Shown: positions 24,591-37,559, counted from the first letter of the stretch. The stretch is 64,000 bases of DNA from Castanea sativa (GCF_040712315.1 NC_134017.1:8028001-8092000); one strand, 5' to 3'. Numbers and translations are program-made. The notes: generated by a model not told the origin, from the sequence alone.

Positions 24591-24644
24591 TTAAAGTGAA
24601 AACAATGTTACCATTAATTATTAATTTATAAGTAATGTTAATGA

Positions 24645-25428
24645 CAAAAGTCAAAAACTTACTCATAAATTAATTATTTATTGGTAGATGGAATTTGGCC
24701 ACAATAAATATAAAACTATCATAACATAATCATGGAAATTGTTGTGAGTTTTTATTCAGGAAGCTTTTTTTTTTTTAATACAAAATAAAATTCTACTCTA
24801 GCCTAATCTAAGTATAAATATGTGTGAAACTCCCTCCTAGAGACTTGAAACCCAACCCTTACCTCCTACACCCCATAAGTTTTTATACTTGTGGAGTGAC
24901 CACCACACCAAAGGTGCACCACAGGATTCCGGAAGCTTATTGAGATTAGGAAAAGAAGATTCATTTAAATAACTAATGAAATTTCGATTAGGAATCAGAA
25001 CATTTATAAAGAGGCCTCCACAATAGTATTAAAAAAAAGTGATGTAGTACAACTACAATTAAATAAACAATACTGACAAACTAGTTAACAAATAACTAAA
25101 TTCGTTAACTAGTTTGTTACGAAAGACACATGAAAAAACGGATTCAAATCTTCTAGGGTACTCTACCAATGGATTTTCAATCCTAACCACTCTTTTATGA
25201 TTTTAAGGTCTAGATTCTGCCATGTGAACATTCCATTAACAATAGTTTTAAAATAATAAAATAATGTTGCAAACAAAACAATTAAAATTATTGTTAACAG
25301 AATATTGACATGATAAAATCTAGACCATTAAATCATTAAAGAATTGTTAAAATTTAAGAAAATCTATTTAGTAGAGTACTATAGAAAATCTATAGGACCT
25401 GAATCCCAAAAAAAGGTACAAAAAAAAG
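24645..25428. other. Unique intergenic DNA right of copy A
   Basis: AT-rich DNA with no reading frame of note and no match elsewhere in the window. It begins at the base where copy B is interrupted by the retrotransposon, so its copy B counterpart, if any, would be beyond 64000. Confidence 0.5.
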
Positions 25429-28400
25429 AGAAATTATTGTGTAATCTGGACCGATAAGAAGAAGACAGATCATTAAAAACTGACGATGTAAGCTAACCTG
25501 CCATGTCACCCATTATGTCTAACGTCCCTTTAACCCCGTCAGTTCTTCTGAGAGTGTTTTCAAATTTTGTTTTTTAGACCAAATTCAAATTTGAGATGTA
25601 AATGGCAGGATCTGAAACCTTTCTTCAAAATTTGTTTTATGGAATATCACATATTTCCCAACACCGAACAAAATGTATTTTTGGTGAAATCGCCTCCAAC
25701 ATCCCACTCACCAGCAACGGCAACCTCAAGATCGCCTTGCTTATCACCGCACGCCTCCTCTACGTTTTCTCTATCGTAATCCCTCGCCTCCTCATCCTGG
25801 ATATACAAAATGCTTTGATGGGTAATCCAAATTTTTAGATTTGAGAGGTATGTTGTTCCTTTAACAAAGGATGATAATGCTTCAAGATTCAAGCGATGAA
25901 TGGGGTGAGTTCTATTTTCCCTTTCTTTTTGTAGGATGAAATTCCCGGATTTCTTAGCCCATGACATTTTATGCCATAGGTGTTCTTGGTGATCTTTTAT
26001 TTTGTTTTTCTTTAGTTTCCATTGATATCCATGTTGATCTCTTTGATGATTTTTCTTTTGGGTATTTAGGTATTTATGGCCAATTAATTTCACAATTTAT
26101 GTTCGTTCCTCCTATCACTGACTCATTGTAATCAACTCGTTTGATAAAATGCCCCAATGAAAAGACCATGTCATCTTTAAAGAATTTGGGTATAGGCTTT
26201 TTATTCAACTTGTTTATTTCCATGAGAAAAGCTTAGTTCAATCATCAAGACTCATTCTTGGACCTGTTACCACGTGAACTCTTAAGTGTTGTTTAACTTT
26301 AATTTGCAAATAATTTCAGTTGCTATATCTGAGGTGCAATGCTCTATATATTATATCAAGATTAGTGCCATGACCATGCTATAAGTTTTATTCTTTGTTT
26401 ATGAGTGTTGTGATAATTATAGGCATACATGCATGAGCAGTGGAGTCTGGTCATATTTTCAATTGGCGACCAATCGCATGGAATGAATGTCAATGACAAA
26501 GCAAGAGAGAATTGAATCCCTGAAATAAAGTTTATTGTGCATTATGGTTTCCTAACTTCAACAGATATGGTGAAAATTTGGATAGGCAAAAACTTTTGAA
26601 CTTTGAATATTGGCTATTTAGATATTGACTTTTATGCCTTGTATGAAGTTCAAGTTATCCTTACCATGGAAAAAAATCTTATTTTCACGGCCAAAGGTAA
26701 TGATTGATAGTATAAAGGCTTGTCAATCTAATTGACAGTAATAATAATTGACATTTGTGCTAGCAAACTTGTGTGCATTTTAATGTACTTTTGAATACAG
26801 TTAATGATGCAATGGTAAATATTGGATAGTTTAAACCATTAAGTAGTTAGACAATAGATTTTTATTGATGAACAATAATTTAGTGATTCTGTGTTATGAT
26901 TCGGACAAACCTGGAAGGCATTTGCATTTTGGAAGATGCTTGGAGTAGAGGGAATCTCGGCTTGCCAAAGATGAGGATGAGCAATAGGCCAAAGATGAGG
27001 ATCAGCAACTTGAACATGAAGGAGCTGTCATTATTGGCTTTGGATGACATGGATTCATGAGTTAGAGATAAAAATTATTAATAGCTTATTTCCTAGACTT
27101 TCTGAAGTGTAGAGGAGCATTGGGTTGTTTGCTAGTTTTTTTATCTAGCTTATGTTATGAGTTGGGTGTTTATCATAAGTTGTATCGTACATCTGTCATG
27201 TACTGTATGCTATTTAAAGAGAAACAAATTAATAAAGATGAAAGCAGAAAATTAGAACTCAAATTCTTTTTTCCCTCACAATTTCATGAGGCTAGTTCAT
27301 AACATTCTATAGCGTATATTAATTTATTGGTTGTTATAATGACAGGGAGCATTTGAAGTTATTTTAGGTTGAAATGTCTGGCTATGAACATTGGATAGCT
27401 ATTACCAGGCAACTATTGCTTCTTACGAAGAATGACGATCCATATTTTTACGCTTGCATTTCAATTTTGAGCATTGCAGCAACTATCTTTAGAATTGCAG
27501 CTTCTTACTCCCAAGTTGGTTTCCGAAAGTATTTTCAGTACTAGTCATTCCTAGAGCAGCTGTAACAACCCATCCAAAGCTTACTGCATGTCTTGAGCAA
27601 CAAGATTTTAAAATAAGTTCAATATTTTTTTTCGTCTCTCTTCTATTATTGTCATTTACAACCAATCTCTTTTCCCTCTATTATCACGTAAACAAGAAAG
27701 AGATCAAAAAAGATTCTTACAACTAAAGAAAAGAAATTTCCCTCTACTATGCGGATATAAACAAAGAGTGAAAAAAAAGAAAAAAAAAAAAAAAACCTTC
27801 TTCTGATTAAAGACTACAAGAGAGTTCAACTTAGGGGGAGGGGAAAAATCTCCCTATCCTTCCCATCTACATTGACATTGACCTGATTATCTTAGATGAA
27901 TAAATCTGAATGTTCCAATTTGGACTTCAATCCTAGCAATTTTACTTTTTTCTCCCACTGTTGCTTCACCTTATAGCCTCTAGCCCTCAACCTTCATTCA
28001 TGGGGAAACTTCGACTGCTCTAATTTGGGCATCAATGCTACTTACCTCTGCAAGTAAAAACTCATGAATATTAATTAAAAATGAAGTTGCACATGGTTGC
28101 TAAAAGTAATATGCATGTGACATCAACTCTAATGGAACTAAACAAGAGATGCTTATGCATTGTTGCATTTGCTTCTTATTCAAATCGATTCTACATCAGT
28201 AAAACCCAACAAACCATTTTAATTTACACCATACAAACATCCATAGTTATCATTAAGTTGCATTTTTCTTAAAACACCTCATATGCAAAATTATAAAACA
28301 CATGAACACATGAAAATAGGAAAAAGAAACTATGCTCTTACAAGTGCCTCATTCAGGCCAAAGCATATATTTCCCCCTTGATGCAGGAGAGGTGGATACT

Positions 28401-28670
28401 GCTATGGCGGGGAGACTGTGAGAGAGCAAGTTCTTGGAATTTTGATACAGATGGCATATCTAAAAAATGAAATTTGAAAGTTTGACTGAGATTGCAATTC
28501 TAGTGAAGCCCGCCTAATTCACTTCTAAATTTTGAATTCTACTCAAACGGGGTTAATAGATGTTAAGATGGGTAGGGGTTATTGAGCTGATGTGGCATAA
28601 AAGCCTATGTAAGCATTTTTTTAATGAGGTGTCTTATATTTATTGGTTGGGACTACACAAAAATTTTCTT
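25429..28670. mobile_element. Mutator-like element carrying gene-like DNA (Pack-MULE candidate)
   Basis: The two ends are long imperfect inverted repeats, traceable for about 110-180 bp. The left starts AGAAATTATTGTGTAATCTG; the right in reverse starts AGAAAATTTTTGTGTAGTCC. Both continue through AAGACA, TCATTAAAAA, a GCCA(T/C)(G/A)TCA block and TTAACCCCGT. No transposase is visible. The inside holds GC-richer, coding-looking stretches at about 25595-25840 and 26880-27060, with an open minus-strand frame of 148 codons at 25647-26093 that I do not recognise. No matching 9-bp flanks were found; the right flank runs straight into another Helitron-like 5' end. Confidence 0.5.
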
Positions 28671-28975
28671 ATTTATACTACTATTTAAGGGGCTTTTTTG
28701 TTTGAATTGGACATTTTGTTGGTTCAAAAATACCTCTAATATTCCTAAATTTAAGTAAAGACAAAACTGTTCCTCAAAAAAATGTAGAGAAAAAACTAAA
28801 TTATATTTATGTAAAAAAACTTATACTAAAACATTACTTACAAAATAGGAATATTCTTTATTCAGGTATTTGAAATGCTCCAACTACCTAAACTCATGTT
28901 TTCAAAAAAAAAAATCATTTTTTATTTTTTACCTTTAATAAGTCTTAATCACATCAACAAAAATTTTTAACCTTA
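28671..28975 (+). mobile_element. Helitron 5'-end-like fragment
   Basis: Starts ATACTACTATTTAAGGGGCT and contains diverged forms of the blocks seen in the modules at 4007-4432, here in plus orientation (AAGTAAAGACAAAACT, ACATTACTTACAAAATAGGA). It is probably the 5' terminus of a related Helitron whose 3' end I could not find. Confidence 0.4.
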
Positions 28976-29992
28976 GAGCATCAGCAGTGAAATGGGCAAA
29001 TGGCAAATGTAAGCCCATTTTACCCACTACCGCGGAACTTGTAAAGTTTAAGGATTGCAAAAAAAATTTGCAATTGTGCTATAGTGTGATTCTAAATGTA
29101 GAATCACACTGTAGCTCAATTGTAAAAAAAATATTAATTTTTTATTTGTACATATCAGTTCTCTCTCTCCATGGTCTCTCATCTCTCTCTCCATCGCTGA
29201 ACTCTTTCTCACACCAAGCCTCTCTCTTCTCTCTCATCCCCCCTCTCTCTCTCTCGCCATCGTTGCCAATTCACCCACCCATCTCCAAATCCCTTTAATC
29301 TCAGGCTGTTCTCTCTCAGTTGGTCTCTCATTTCTGGGTATTTTTTGTGGTTTCTGGTGGTGGAGATTGGCGAGTGATTTGGGTTTCTAGCGGTGGAGAT
29401 CGGCGAGTTGTGTGGGTTTTTGGCGGTGGTGGGTTTGTGACTGATGTGGCCGTGGGTCAGGTGGTGCAGTGGCGGCAACGACGGTGTGGGTCGGTGGTGG
29501 GTTTCTGGTTTTGATTTTGATTTTAGATTTTGATTTGGATCGGAGATCGGTGAGTGATTTGGGTTTCTAGCGGTGGAGATCGGTGAGTTGTGTGGGTTTC
29601 TAGCGGTGGTGGGTTTGTGACTGATGTGGGTGTGGGTCAGGTGGCGTAGCAGCGGCGTGGGTCGGTGGTGGGTTTCTGGTTTTGGTTTTGGATTTTGATT
29701 TTGATTTGGATCGAAAATTGGCGAGTGATTAGCTAGATTTTGCTTAGCGGAAGTGGGTGGTGTGACTGAGAAGCTGGATGGTGGTGGTGGTGTGACTGAG
29801 AAGGTTGACAGAGGAAGAGAAATAGAGATCACAGAGAGAAGTGAGAAATATTTTTATATTATTTTAATATGTGGTATGGTAAAATAAAAGTTGGGATGTT
29901 GGTGTATTATAAAATGGTATTGTATAATTGATAAAGTGACTTTTTAAGATGGTAAAATATGATAGGATTGGCATGAGCCATTGTAGATGCTC
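28976..29992. mobile_element. PIF/Harbinger-like non-autonomous element, 1017 bp
   Basis: The ends are GAGCATCAGCAGTG (left) and, in reverse, GAGCATCTACAATGG (right). Both are flanked by TTA (28973-28975 and 29993-29995), the 3-bp duplication expected of PIF/Harbinger elements. Inside is a GC-rich segment (about 29160-29830) with CT-rich DNA and two and a half copies of a 171-180-bp repeat (starting near 29371, 29551 and 29722). A 207-codon minus-strand frame (29209-29832) is Pro/His/Asn-rich and simply translates this repeat; I do not regard it as a gene. No transposase is present. Confidence 0.65.
29371..29735. repeat. 171-180-bp tandem repeat inside the Harbinger-like element
   Basis: GAGTGATTTGGGTTTCTAGC recurs at 29372 and 29552, with a third truncated start near 29722. 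The units share GGTGGTGGGTTTCTGGTTTT, GTGTGGGT and GATTTTGATTTGGATCG. The array sits in the middle of the element. Confidence 0.75.
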
Positions 29993-30717
29993 TTAGAGGC
30001 TAGTTGTTGTTGTTGTTGTTGTTATTATTATTATTATTATTTTGTGAATATGTGAAAGAGGGGCGAGATGTCACAATAAAATTCTCAACAATCTCACTTC
30101 TCACAACTACATTAAAGTTGCCAACTAACTTGCACATGGGCCATTTAAAAAAAATAAATATATAAGAAAAAAAAGAAGTCGAGCCTAAGCGTGAAAAAAT
30201 GTATTTTGTATCAAATGTTACCACGTCATTCGTATTAAATCTAATAAATAAAAAATATGTGTGCAAAAATAACTACCTATTAATATGTTCTTTATTCCAC
30301 ACAAAAAAAAAAAGTTAGTAGGATAGTTATTTTTTGCGACATATCTCTCATTTATTGGTATGGTAAACTCTTGTGAATTCTGTGGTGATCCTAATATTGC
30401 TGGGCATTCAGATTCTTTGTTTGAAAAAGAAAGAAAGAGAAAATAGAGAATTCACACAAAACACTGCATAAGAGAAGAGAGAGGACCTTGAGGATTCGAG
30501 TAGGCTTGAACGATTTGGTGGTAAAAAAATAAAACTTTCCGTGTGCTCAGTCTGAAAAAGAGAAAAATAGAGAGACAATAATTGAAGAGGAAAACTATTA
30601 TAGCATGTTGGAGAGTTAAGAAAAGCTATAGGAACTTGGAAGTTTCATCATCATGGGAATTGCCTTTACTCGTGGGACCGGATGATTGGTCTTTGTTCCA
30701 TTTTCTCTGTATCTCCG

Positions 30718-30964
30718 CCCGTTTGGATTCAACGTTTTCACGTTGCGTTTTGAAGCCCCGCATTTTCAGTTTTTTTTTTTTTTTTTTTCAAGCCGTAGTT
30801 GTTGACTAATTTCTCATGAACAGTGCATTTGTGCACTATTCATGGACCCACAAATTTCACTTTTCAGCAATTTTTTCATTAAAAATGGGTCCCACGGCAC
30901 TATTCACACATTTAAAAATTATTTTACTACAGTGTTTTTAGTTTTCAGCAATAAGTTCTATCCG
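30718..30964. mobile_element. 247-bp MITE present only in copy B
   Basis: Inserted within TATCTCCG|CTCCTAAA of copy A (after 797), with TCCG repeated at both borders (30714-30717 and 30961-30964). It begins CCCGTTTGGATTCAACG and ends TTTTCAGCAATAAGTTCTAT; the ends are only loosely inverted. The middle contains GTGCATTTGTGCACTATTCA and GGGTCCCACGGCACTATTCA motifs common in dicot MITEs. Confidence 0.7.
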
Positions 30965-31050
30965 CTCCTAAAAATAGAATCAAAGTTATTGGCTTTTATT
31001 ATTAGTCCGAAAGGGTTTATCTTCCACTATTGCACTGCGTGTTCAGAAAA

Positions 31051-31090
<40 letters not shown>

Positions 31091-31724
31091 TATCTCTATG
31101 TTATTAATTAAATATTTAAATTTATATATAAAAAATAAATTCATTAACCAAATAATAAATAATATTATATTTGAATGAAATTTGATATGACATAAAAAGT
31201 TAGACATCTTTAATTTTGGCTAGTCAAATTTGAGGTGTTTAATAAAAAACATTATGGAACAAGTCATTGACATGATTGTCATAAATTGAATTTAGATTAT
31301 ACTTTTTAATTGTTAGTTTTTTTTTATAAGTATGCTTTTTAATTTAAGAACCAAAACCTTGGCTTTTAGAATGTGTGTGACTATATATAATTATAGTCCG
31401 ATTTGGTTTTTAAAAGACCCATAAAACTATAGATATTAAATCCATACATTCTCTCCTCCCTAGAGTACATATGCTGAAGAAGTGGTTGATCATTCACTTA
31501 GAATTTCCAATAGTCTACTTGGAGAGAGAGAGAGAGAGAGATGTTAATATGATTTAAGTTAAGAAAATTTTAAAACAAAAAAGTAATGATAAGATTAGCA
31601 TGTTTACATGTGATGCAGGCATGTAGCTCTAATAGCCATCCTTAGCCAATTACCAACAAAGGTTTTTCGCTTTCTATAGCCTACGAAGCAAAAGAAAAGG
31701 AGTAAAAAAAAAAAAAAAAATCCA

Positions 31725-31875
31725 GTTAATGTGTGCCCTAAGGGCACACATTAAGCTATCCATTTATGGTAAAATTTTCTTGAAAATTAAAAAAGTTGTC
31801 AATACTTTTTCAATTTTTAAGAAATTTTTATCCAAAAATGGATACTTATTGTGTGCCCTAATGGCACACACTAAC
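31725..31875. mobile_element. Fold-back MITE, copy B
   Basis: Counterpart of 1553-1703, the same length and nearly identical, with the same inverted arms around a CCCTAAGGG core. Confidence 0.65.
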
Positions 31876-33498
31876 AAAATCCAAAAAAAAAAAAAAAAAA
31901 ACTTTGCTCAGTGTAACGATGATATCATGTTAAAATTCTAACACCTAGTCCCTATGGCTGAATGAAATAGGACACACAATATGACAATTCCACCATTAAT
32001 ATGCTCACTTTTCTTCACTTTTGTACATTAACTTTGCTTTCAAATCCCATCCCCAAAAAAAAAAAAACTTTGCTTTCAAATAGTTAGTGGTGGGGTCAGA
32101 CCAGTGGGGGGCCCAAAGGGCCCGGGCCCTCTGACCCTAAGAAATTTTTTTTATTAGGCAACATGAATCAACCCAGGCAATCCAACCCAGCCCAACTGAC
32201 AACAACAAACCCAAAAACTTTACAAAACAAAAACTTAAAAAAAAAAAATTAAAAATCTATTAGCCCAATAGTTACAAATCAAACCCACTGCCTTAAAACA
32301 CTGGATCATCGCATAGAGGAGAGAAAAAAAGAACGAGATGAAACAGAGCCCGGTTGAGAGAGAAAATGCAAAGAAGAAGAAGAGAAAAGAGACTGCAGAG
32401 ACTCAGAGCACATATCATAAAGCCACAGACGTTGGAAATGAGAATAGGAAATGGTCAAGATTTTAGGTGAGATGAGAAATAAATTGAGTAGGTCACGTGA
32501 GTTGGTTTGGGGAAATGAGAATAGTGGGTGGATGGAAACTTTTTGGAACGTTCTTCTATATAATAACTTAACTTGTTTGTTTTATTTACAAAAAGACCGT
32601 TGACAATATTTTTGTAACGACAATTAGAATCTATTTACTTTATTTTTATTTTTAAAAAATATATTGCCAATTGAGTTACGAAGTTCTCTAAACAGTTATC
32701 CACTTTTTTTTTTTTTTTTGAGAATTGAAACAGTTATCCACTTAATTCAACATCTACTAGTTTCTGAACACGCACACTTTTCTATTTTTTTAAGAAAAAG
32801 TTAATAATTTACGTCTATTATAATTTGAGATTATTATATTTTCAATTATAAAATAATTAGAGGTGTGATGGAATTCAGAGGCTAGTATGACGCTGTGTGG
32901 ATAGATTTTTGAATTCAAAATCTAATATTTATCAATGATAAAATTTATGAAATCACAAGCTCAAGATATAAATAAGCACCATCGCCACCTAAGGTGTTTT
33001 TTTTTTTTTTTTTGGTGTAGAAAACTATACTTATATATATATATATATATATTGAGATAAAATATAGAATAAAAATATATATTTAAAAGCACTTATCTTT
33101 TTTCTTTTTTCTTTTGGAGTCACTATCCTTTGGTTTAATGGTATTTGAAAACACAAAAATACAAAATACAAGATACAAAAATACCTTTTTCGATTATGTA
33201 TTTTACTTTATTACTATCCAGATCCTTAGAATTATAGATATAAGAAAGAAAGAAAAATAATAATAATCCTCTTTCTATTCTTCTTTTTCTTTTTTATGAT
33301 TGGCTGGATGAAAATTTAAATTACAACATTTTATCCAACTAATAAAGGGCTAAGATAACCTTCTTTTCGTGTTCCTCAACTTGAGATACAATCATACACA
33401 TACCAAAAAAAAAAATTAATAAGACAAAAACATTAAAGTTATTTTTTATAATGTTTATCTGAAGTGCAAGATAATGGGTAACGAAATCAAACTCACTC

Positions 33499-33648
33499 TC
33501 AATCATCACTCTCCAATAAATAGTTATCCAAATCCTTTATGTGGTTTTCCTCATTTTTCCTTGAGATCTGTAATTGTTTCATGTTTGAATCTTTCACAAT
33601 TCTAGCCACTGGCTCTCCAAGAACCAAAATATCTTCAAGAGCAACCAT
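33499..33648 (-). pseudogene. Possible plant mobile domain fragment (49 aa), copy B
   Basis: Same frame as 3331-3480, unchanged in this copy. Identity between the copies reflects recent duplication or homogenisation and is not evidence of selection. Confidence 0.3.
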
Positions 33649-34599
33649 TGCCTAACGCCCCAAGTACTAAGACCTGAAAACAATTGTATTAGTTCATGGG
33701 CAGAAATATTCATCTAACCCGATTACCCAAGAATAAGTAAAATAATTAAATAAAAAAATGGTTGAGAATCACATCAATCAAGACGCAATACATCAGTAAT
33801 TAACTGAGATTATTTCAAAAAAAGTAATTAACTGAGATTATTTATCCAAAAAAACAATTGTCATTAGAAACATAAATACCCAAAAAAAAAAAATGAAATT
33901 GGAGAAATAAGTAGAGTATCCCTCTTACCTAGTAGTGAAATTCCGTAGAACCATAGAAATAGATTTAAGAGTTGTAAAAGGCAAAATCATCGTGGTTTTA
34001 AGTCTGGCATATGGAGTGAAACTGCTGGTTAGTGGAAAAGATTTGATTTTAGGTAACTACTTGGGAATGTATTTGAATTTTGAAGTGAGGTTTTTTTTTT
34101 TTTTAAAATTTTAATAGTGATCCTATTTTGTAGAGTTTTTTTTTATTTATTTATTATATATATATATAATTTTTATTTTGAAAATCTAATTTACAAGTGG
34201 ATAAAGCAATTTAAAAATTAATAGGAGAGTGGTTCTATTTTTTAGGCAATGTTTTAGTAGGAGTTAGAGTTGCATTTACCGGATTGTCCTTTAATTTTGT
34301 CTCTACTTAAACATAGGGGTGTAAGGGCATTTTTGAGAAAAAAAAGAGGAATCCAAACAGGGGAAGCTCCTTAAATAATAGTATTTTTTATTTTGAAAAT
34401 TTAATTTATAAGTGGATAAATCAATTTAAAAATTAATAGGAGAGCGGTCCTATTTTTTAGGCAATGTTTTAGTAGGAGTTAGAGTTGCATTTACCGGATT
34501 GTCCTTTAGTTTTGTCTCTACTTAAACCTAGGGGTGTAGGGGCATTTTTGAAAAAAAAAAAGAGGAATCCAAACAGGGAAAGCCCCTTAAATAATAGTA

Positions 34600-36490
34600 C
34601 TAGCCTCATCACACGTGCTTCGTGTGTGCGATGAGGCTTTTTTTTTTGTTAGTGGTCCTATTTTGTAGGAAAAAACTGTGTTTTTTTTAAAAAAAATTTT
34701 ATCTTCTCTATATATTAAGAGGATTTCTCTATATATTAAGAGGATTCAAAAAGCTAGTTATTGTGTTTTCAACTTACAAAAATACCCCTAATTTAATTAA
34801 CTTATTATTATTCCTAAAAAATAAAAAAGGTTAAAATTGTAAATCAACAAAAATTAATAACAAAAAAGTGGAAAAATAAAAATTGTTCACAATCCCCACT
34901 TTCTCCTAAAAAAACCATCCCACCTTCTAAAAAAACCTACCCTACGGTTTTCTATTAAAAAACACCTATCCCAAGTTCTATAAAAAAAAAAAAAAAAAAA
35001 CTACCCCACCTTCTTTAAAAAAAAAAAAAAAACCCACCCACTGTTTCCTAAAAAAAAAAAAAAACCCCTGCCGCATATCACATAAAAAAATAATAATAAT
35101 AAATAAATAAAAACTAATATATATAATTTTTATTTTGAAAAAGTAATTTAAAAGTTAACAGCAGAGTGGTCCTATTTTTTAGGCAATGTTTTAGTGGAAG
35201 TTAGAGTTGCATTTTTACCGGATTGTCCTTTAGTTTTGTCTCTACTTAAACATAGAGGTGTAGGGGCATTTTTGAATTAAAAAATGAGGAATCCAAACAG
35301 AGAGAGCCCCTTAAATAATAGTATAGAAGATATAGATATAGATAAATAACTAAATAAAAAAAAATTTAACGCCAAAAACATATACAATGATGGTAAAAAA
35401 AAAAAATTCTTAAAAAGAAAAAAAAATACGAAGAAGGAAAAAAGACAATGCTATTGTCTTCATTGTTCTTTATTATCTCATTCTTATTCCTATAAACAAT
35501 CCAAGAGAGATCAAACAAAAAAACAATCAGAACTTGTTTCTTCTCCTATTAAAGCTGCAACACATTCATCATAAAATAACAAAGCCATACAGGAAAAGCT
35601 AAGAAAAAAAAATACGAAGTAAAAATCAAACCTTTAAGACCAAGGCATCGGCATCCCCATCAGCAAGACTACACCAAACAGTCTCCAAAACATCATGAAA
35701 CAGTTGGTGAAACATATACAATGATGGTAAAAAAAAAAAAATTCTTAAAAAGAAAAAAAAATATGAAGAAGGAAAAAAAAAAGTGAGGAAATAGAAGATA
35801 AATATTTTTTAGAATTTAACTCTATCATGGACTCTTTAAAATCTAATCAGCACATCATCAACTATTTAAATAAATAACTAAATAACAAAAATTTAACACC
35901 AAAAACATATACAATGATGGTAAAAAAAACTAAAAAACTAAAAAATTTTAACGCCAAAAACATATACAATGACGGTAAAAAACAAATTCTTAAAAAGAAC
36001 AAAAATATTCGAAGAAGGAAAAAAGAAGAAGAAGTGAGGAAATAGTAATTGATCATTTATACAAAGGAATCATTCATTTCAAAATTACATTTAAAAAAAA
36101 AAAAGTTAACGTGATACATAAAAAAAGAAAAGAAAAAGTAGAGCTAAAAGAAAGTCAATCATAAACAAAAAAAGAAAAGAAAATAAAGAGGAACTTGCAA
36201 AAAATAGAACCTGAAAATTTGTTGGAGCCTCTGACAATAAATGTATTTAATCTGAATCTGAAGAAAAAGAAAGGAGGATGTAGAGCTAAACTAAATGTCT
36301 TCAATCTGAAGAAGAATGAGAGATAGAAACTGCAAAACGTACGTGAGTTTGTGGGTTTTAAAGTATAGGAGTTTTAATTTACATATTTATCCTCGTTAGT
36401 TGAAAACTTGTAAGTGGATATGATGAGGGTACTTTAGGTATCCAAAATGTGAAATCCAAATAGGAGAAGTCTCTTAAATAGTAGTATAGA
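34600..36490 (-). mobile_element. Non-autonomous Helitron, copy B
   Basis: Counterpart of 4432-6317 with the same CTAG/hairpin 3' end at 34600-34638 and the same 5' end at 36490. Differences are homopolymer lengths, one base lost in the exon-like stretch (near 35702) and a replaced tract around 35160-35213 where this copy resembles the upstream modules. Confidence 0.6.
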
Positions 36491-36578
36491 TAAATATAGA
36501 TTAAAATGTCAATTTTCTTAAAGACTTTAGGATCACTGTTGGCCTTACCATAACATGTCGTGATGAGAAGGTATTAGA

Positions 36579-36689
36579 TGAGACGGGCGTATAAGCCCAT
36601 TGTCTCACTGACATGTGGGACCCACATTTATGGGTCCACATGCGTGGGTCCATATGTCAATGAGACAATGGGCTTATACGCCTGTCTCA
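36579..36689. mobile_element. Near-perfect palindromic MITE, copy B
   Basis: Counterpart of 6406-6516, the same length. One base differs near the left arm (AAGCCCAT against AAGCCCAA), which here makes the arms a slightly better match. Confidence 0.7.
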
Positions 36690-37408
36690 CCCAAGATTTT
36701 TTTCGTCGTGGTAAGTAGTAAGTACTAGTAAATTAAAAATAAATCTAATAACACCAAAATTTTTATCCCCTTTGTACCATCAATATTAGCTAATTGTAGG
36801 TATCTTAAAGCATGCTTCTCCATCAAGTTGAGTTGACAATCAAATCAAAATCACAAATGAAAAATATTCCTTTTTATGCACCTTCAATGAAGCTTTCCTT
36901 CATCAAATTCCATATGATGTGGAATTGGAAATATATTATCGTTTGAAAAAGGTAGCATGAATCATATATGGTATAAAGTGCTAAATTATTGTAAGATAGG
37001 ACTATGAATAAGAAGTTTATTATAAAATTACTTAGGCTAAAGACCTCACTCTCTTTTATGGAAAATGATAATCTCTATTTAAAATCAATCTATTTCATAA
37101 TTTAAATTAAATTTTACAAATTTAAAGTATATGAATTTCAAGTTATTTAAAATTTTAAATGAAGATATTTTATCATTATTAAATTCAAAAAATAGAAATC
37201 ATAACCATAAAATTGATAAAATGAAGAGAATTCTATTAGGAGACACATTAATATTCGATGGACTTAAATAAATTTTTTCCTCTAGACAAACATAAATAAA
37301 AAATTAGCTCAGCATCCACTAAGTTAAAACTATGATTTACTCTTTCTTTTTTTTTTTTTTTCCATCTAATCTTTTGACTTTCTTCGCAAGGGTTTTAGGT
37401 TGAAGAGA

Positions 37409-37559
37409 AATTATTGTGTACTCCCGGAGTACCATAGATGTGTACTCCCTCTTCTCACATGAATGGTGGGTCCTCCTAATTAAATTCATGATGAGACCTA
37501 TCATTTATGTGAGAGGGGGAGTATGCATTTATGGTACTCTGGGAGTAAATAATAATTTT
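37409..37559. mobile_element. Fold-back MITE with ACTCCCGGAGTACC ends, copy B
   Basis: Counterpart of 7238-7388, essentially identical. Confidence 0.65.

Larger units (their letters stand above)
1..24644. repeat. Segmental duplication, copy A
   Basis: This segment is repeated in the same orientation at 29923-54864. Base 1 matches base 29923, and the match ends at 24644, exactly where the retrotransposon begins in copy B. By eye, 1 to about 21700 is almost identical to copy B apart from homopolymer lengths, a few local tracts and the CG anomalies described in the findings. The TIR exon region (about 21720-22510) differs by roughly 10% in DNA, and 23600-24644 by several percent with indels. 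Stretches with no recognisable gene (1704-3330, 8504-10617, 11884-13611, 17116-18215) are AT-rich DNA in which I see nothing beyond the listed repeats. The left edge is not seen, so the unit may extend beyond the window. Confidence 0.95.
29999..32070 (-). other. Orphan TNL-upstream-like segment, copy B
   Basis: Copy of 77-1900 with the same diverged similarity to the TNL upstream flank, plus the 247-bp MITE at 30718-30964. In this copy the DNA to the left is fully visible (24645-29998). It holds a Pack-MULE-like element and a Harbinger-like element and no TNL reading frame, so this upstream-like segment is truly separated from any receptor gene. Confidence 0.6.

Noticed and set aside
25602..25838. 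78-codon plus-strand frame with a hydrophobic stretch
   Set aside because: It overlaps a longer minus-strand frame in the same captured segment and no family was recognised; direction and reality are undecided.
29209..29832. 207-codon minus-strand frame rich in Pro, His and Asn
   Set aside because: It translates the 171-180-bp tandem repeat and CT-rich DNA of a Harbinger-like element, with no domain and no splice or promoter context.
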